A stretch of DNA of 37,493 nt, taken from a virus. The first letter of the stretch is position 1. Each line of letters opens with the position of its first letter. The notes under the pieces were generated by a model. It saw only the letters and a list, made by a program, of their open reading frames with translations. It did no database searches and was not told where the DNA came from. A program made the translations under genes and the position numbers. The DNA is taken from IMG/VR virus record IMGVR_UViG_3300046817_000309, positions 1 through 37,493 of that record; one strand, written 5' to 3'. Positions 37,080 through 37,493 of the stretch are shown piece by piece.

Positions 37080-37401
37080 CCCCGTTTTCCAAGTCTAGGT
37101 TCCGCCAACGCTCGATATGCACTAGCAATGGGGAACGCATCGCATACCCCAACGGGACTATTTGCTCGCGATACTTCGCTGGAATCACGAGAACGACCTC
37201 AACATCGCCATGATTATTGAATCTGACACCCGACGCCTTCAACATCGCGGGGAATGTCGTCTCAGTGAAGTGTACGTCCTCAGCTAGCGCCGGGAAGTCG
37301 AACTTGTTCCGCTTTTCCGCCGGATTTCTTACATTTCGTCTTGTGCTGGCGAGGTCGGGGTCCACCCACCCCTCAACGGCATCCCGTTCTGTTGAATCCA
37401 C
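37072..37401 (-). CDS. Hypothetical protein, 109 aa
   Basis: GTG at 37401 has GGAG 8 nt upstream, which supports this start even though it lies inside the preceding gene by 73 nt. The core (VEVVLVIPAKYREQIVPLGYAMRSPLLVHIER) looks like a compact alpha/beta domain. The C-terminal end is acidic and overlaps the next ATG. No family is recognised. Confidence 0.55.
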   Translation of the reverse strand: MDSTERDAVEGWVDPDLASTRRNVRNPAEKRNKFDFPALAEDVHFTETTFPAMLKASGVRFNNHGDVEVVLVIPAKYREQIVPLGYAMRSPLLVHIERWRNLDLENGDG

Positions 37402-37493
37402 TCGTCCATCTCCACGTCAGGCATATACGGACCGGCTGATCTTGGCATTTCCGTTGGCATTTCCTGCTGCTCGACCTGAATTTGCGGCTGCTC
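37329..37493 (-). CDS. Partial Gln/Pro-rich protein (start beyond right end)
   Basis: The right end of the window cuts this gene; the visible 54 residues are the C-terminus. The part is Gln/Glu/Pro/Met-rich (QVEQQEMPTEMP) and ends with WTPTSPAQDEM. The start lies beyond the window. No function can be given. Confidence 0.5.
   Translation of the reverse strand, partial: EQPQIQVEQQEMPTEMPRSAGPYMPDVEMDEWIQQNGMPLRGGWTPTSPAQDEM

Overview
The window looks like one contiguous piece of a tailed double-stranded DNA phage genome, most likely a short-tailed (podovirus-like) phage. It is moderately GC-rich, carries almost no host-type metabolic genes, and is packed with small overlapping genes. Strong AGGAGGTGA-type ribosome binding sites, frequent GTG and TTG starts, and several small-protein types I associate with actinobacterial phages suggest a Gram-positive, probably actinobacterial, host. 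The protein types include CPGS...CxVCGK zinc ribbons, a DUF6197-like protein, a CxxC plus YPxGY protein and an FmdB-like ribbon. The host call is inference.

Layout. (1) 1-493 is a non-coding, repeat-rich leader with short direct and inverted repeats. (2) 494-7690 (+ strand) is an accessory or early block of about 24 small genes. Many are zinc-ribbon proteins, a few are single- or double-membrane-span peptides, one is lipoprotein-like and one is a secreted Cys-rich protein. Three structured intergenic elements interrupt it. (3) 7691-8159 is a compact control region. It holds a strong bidirectional terminator, a predicted leftward small RNA with its own promoter, a 19-bp near-perfect palindrome and a consensus rightward promoter. 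(4) 8160-16849 (+) is a DNA recombination/replication block: a ribbon-helix-helix protein, DinG/Rad3-type Fe-S helicase, a possible ssDNA-binding protein, Cas4/RecB-like nuclease, Sak4-like ATPase, ERCC4-type nuclease with HhH motifs and a D12-class adenine methylase. A T7-lysozyme-type amidase sits unexpectedly among them. (5) 16857-37493 (- strand, read from right to left) is the virion morphogenesis operon. It runs: possible small terminase, large terminase, FmdB-like ribbon, duplicated beta-rich proteins, portal, a run of tiny basic peptides, scaffold, major capsid, decoration protein, tail adaptor, nozzle-like protein, a C1q-like protein, transglycosylase-bearing ejection protein, a 1343-aa internal virion protein, and finally a Cro/C1-type regulator, a TM peptide and a zinc protein. 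It converges on the methylase gene with a 7-nt gap.

How it fits together. The recombination enzymes form a plausible set for recombination-dependent replication: end resection, annealing, branch processing and unwinding. The methylase could protect the DNA, and the minus-strand operon would build and load the capsid. No DNA polymerase, primase, RNA polymerase, integrase or recognisable tail spike is present, so the window is probably only part of the genome. The right end cuts a gene.

The most unusual features are two. One is the tightly coupled series of tiny Arg/Lys/His-rich peptide genes, of 13, 21, 29, 23, 46 and 50 aa, between portal and scaffold. The other is the predicted orphan small RNA at 7712-7846 facing the palindrome-containing control region.
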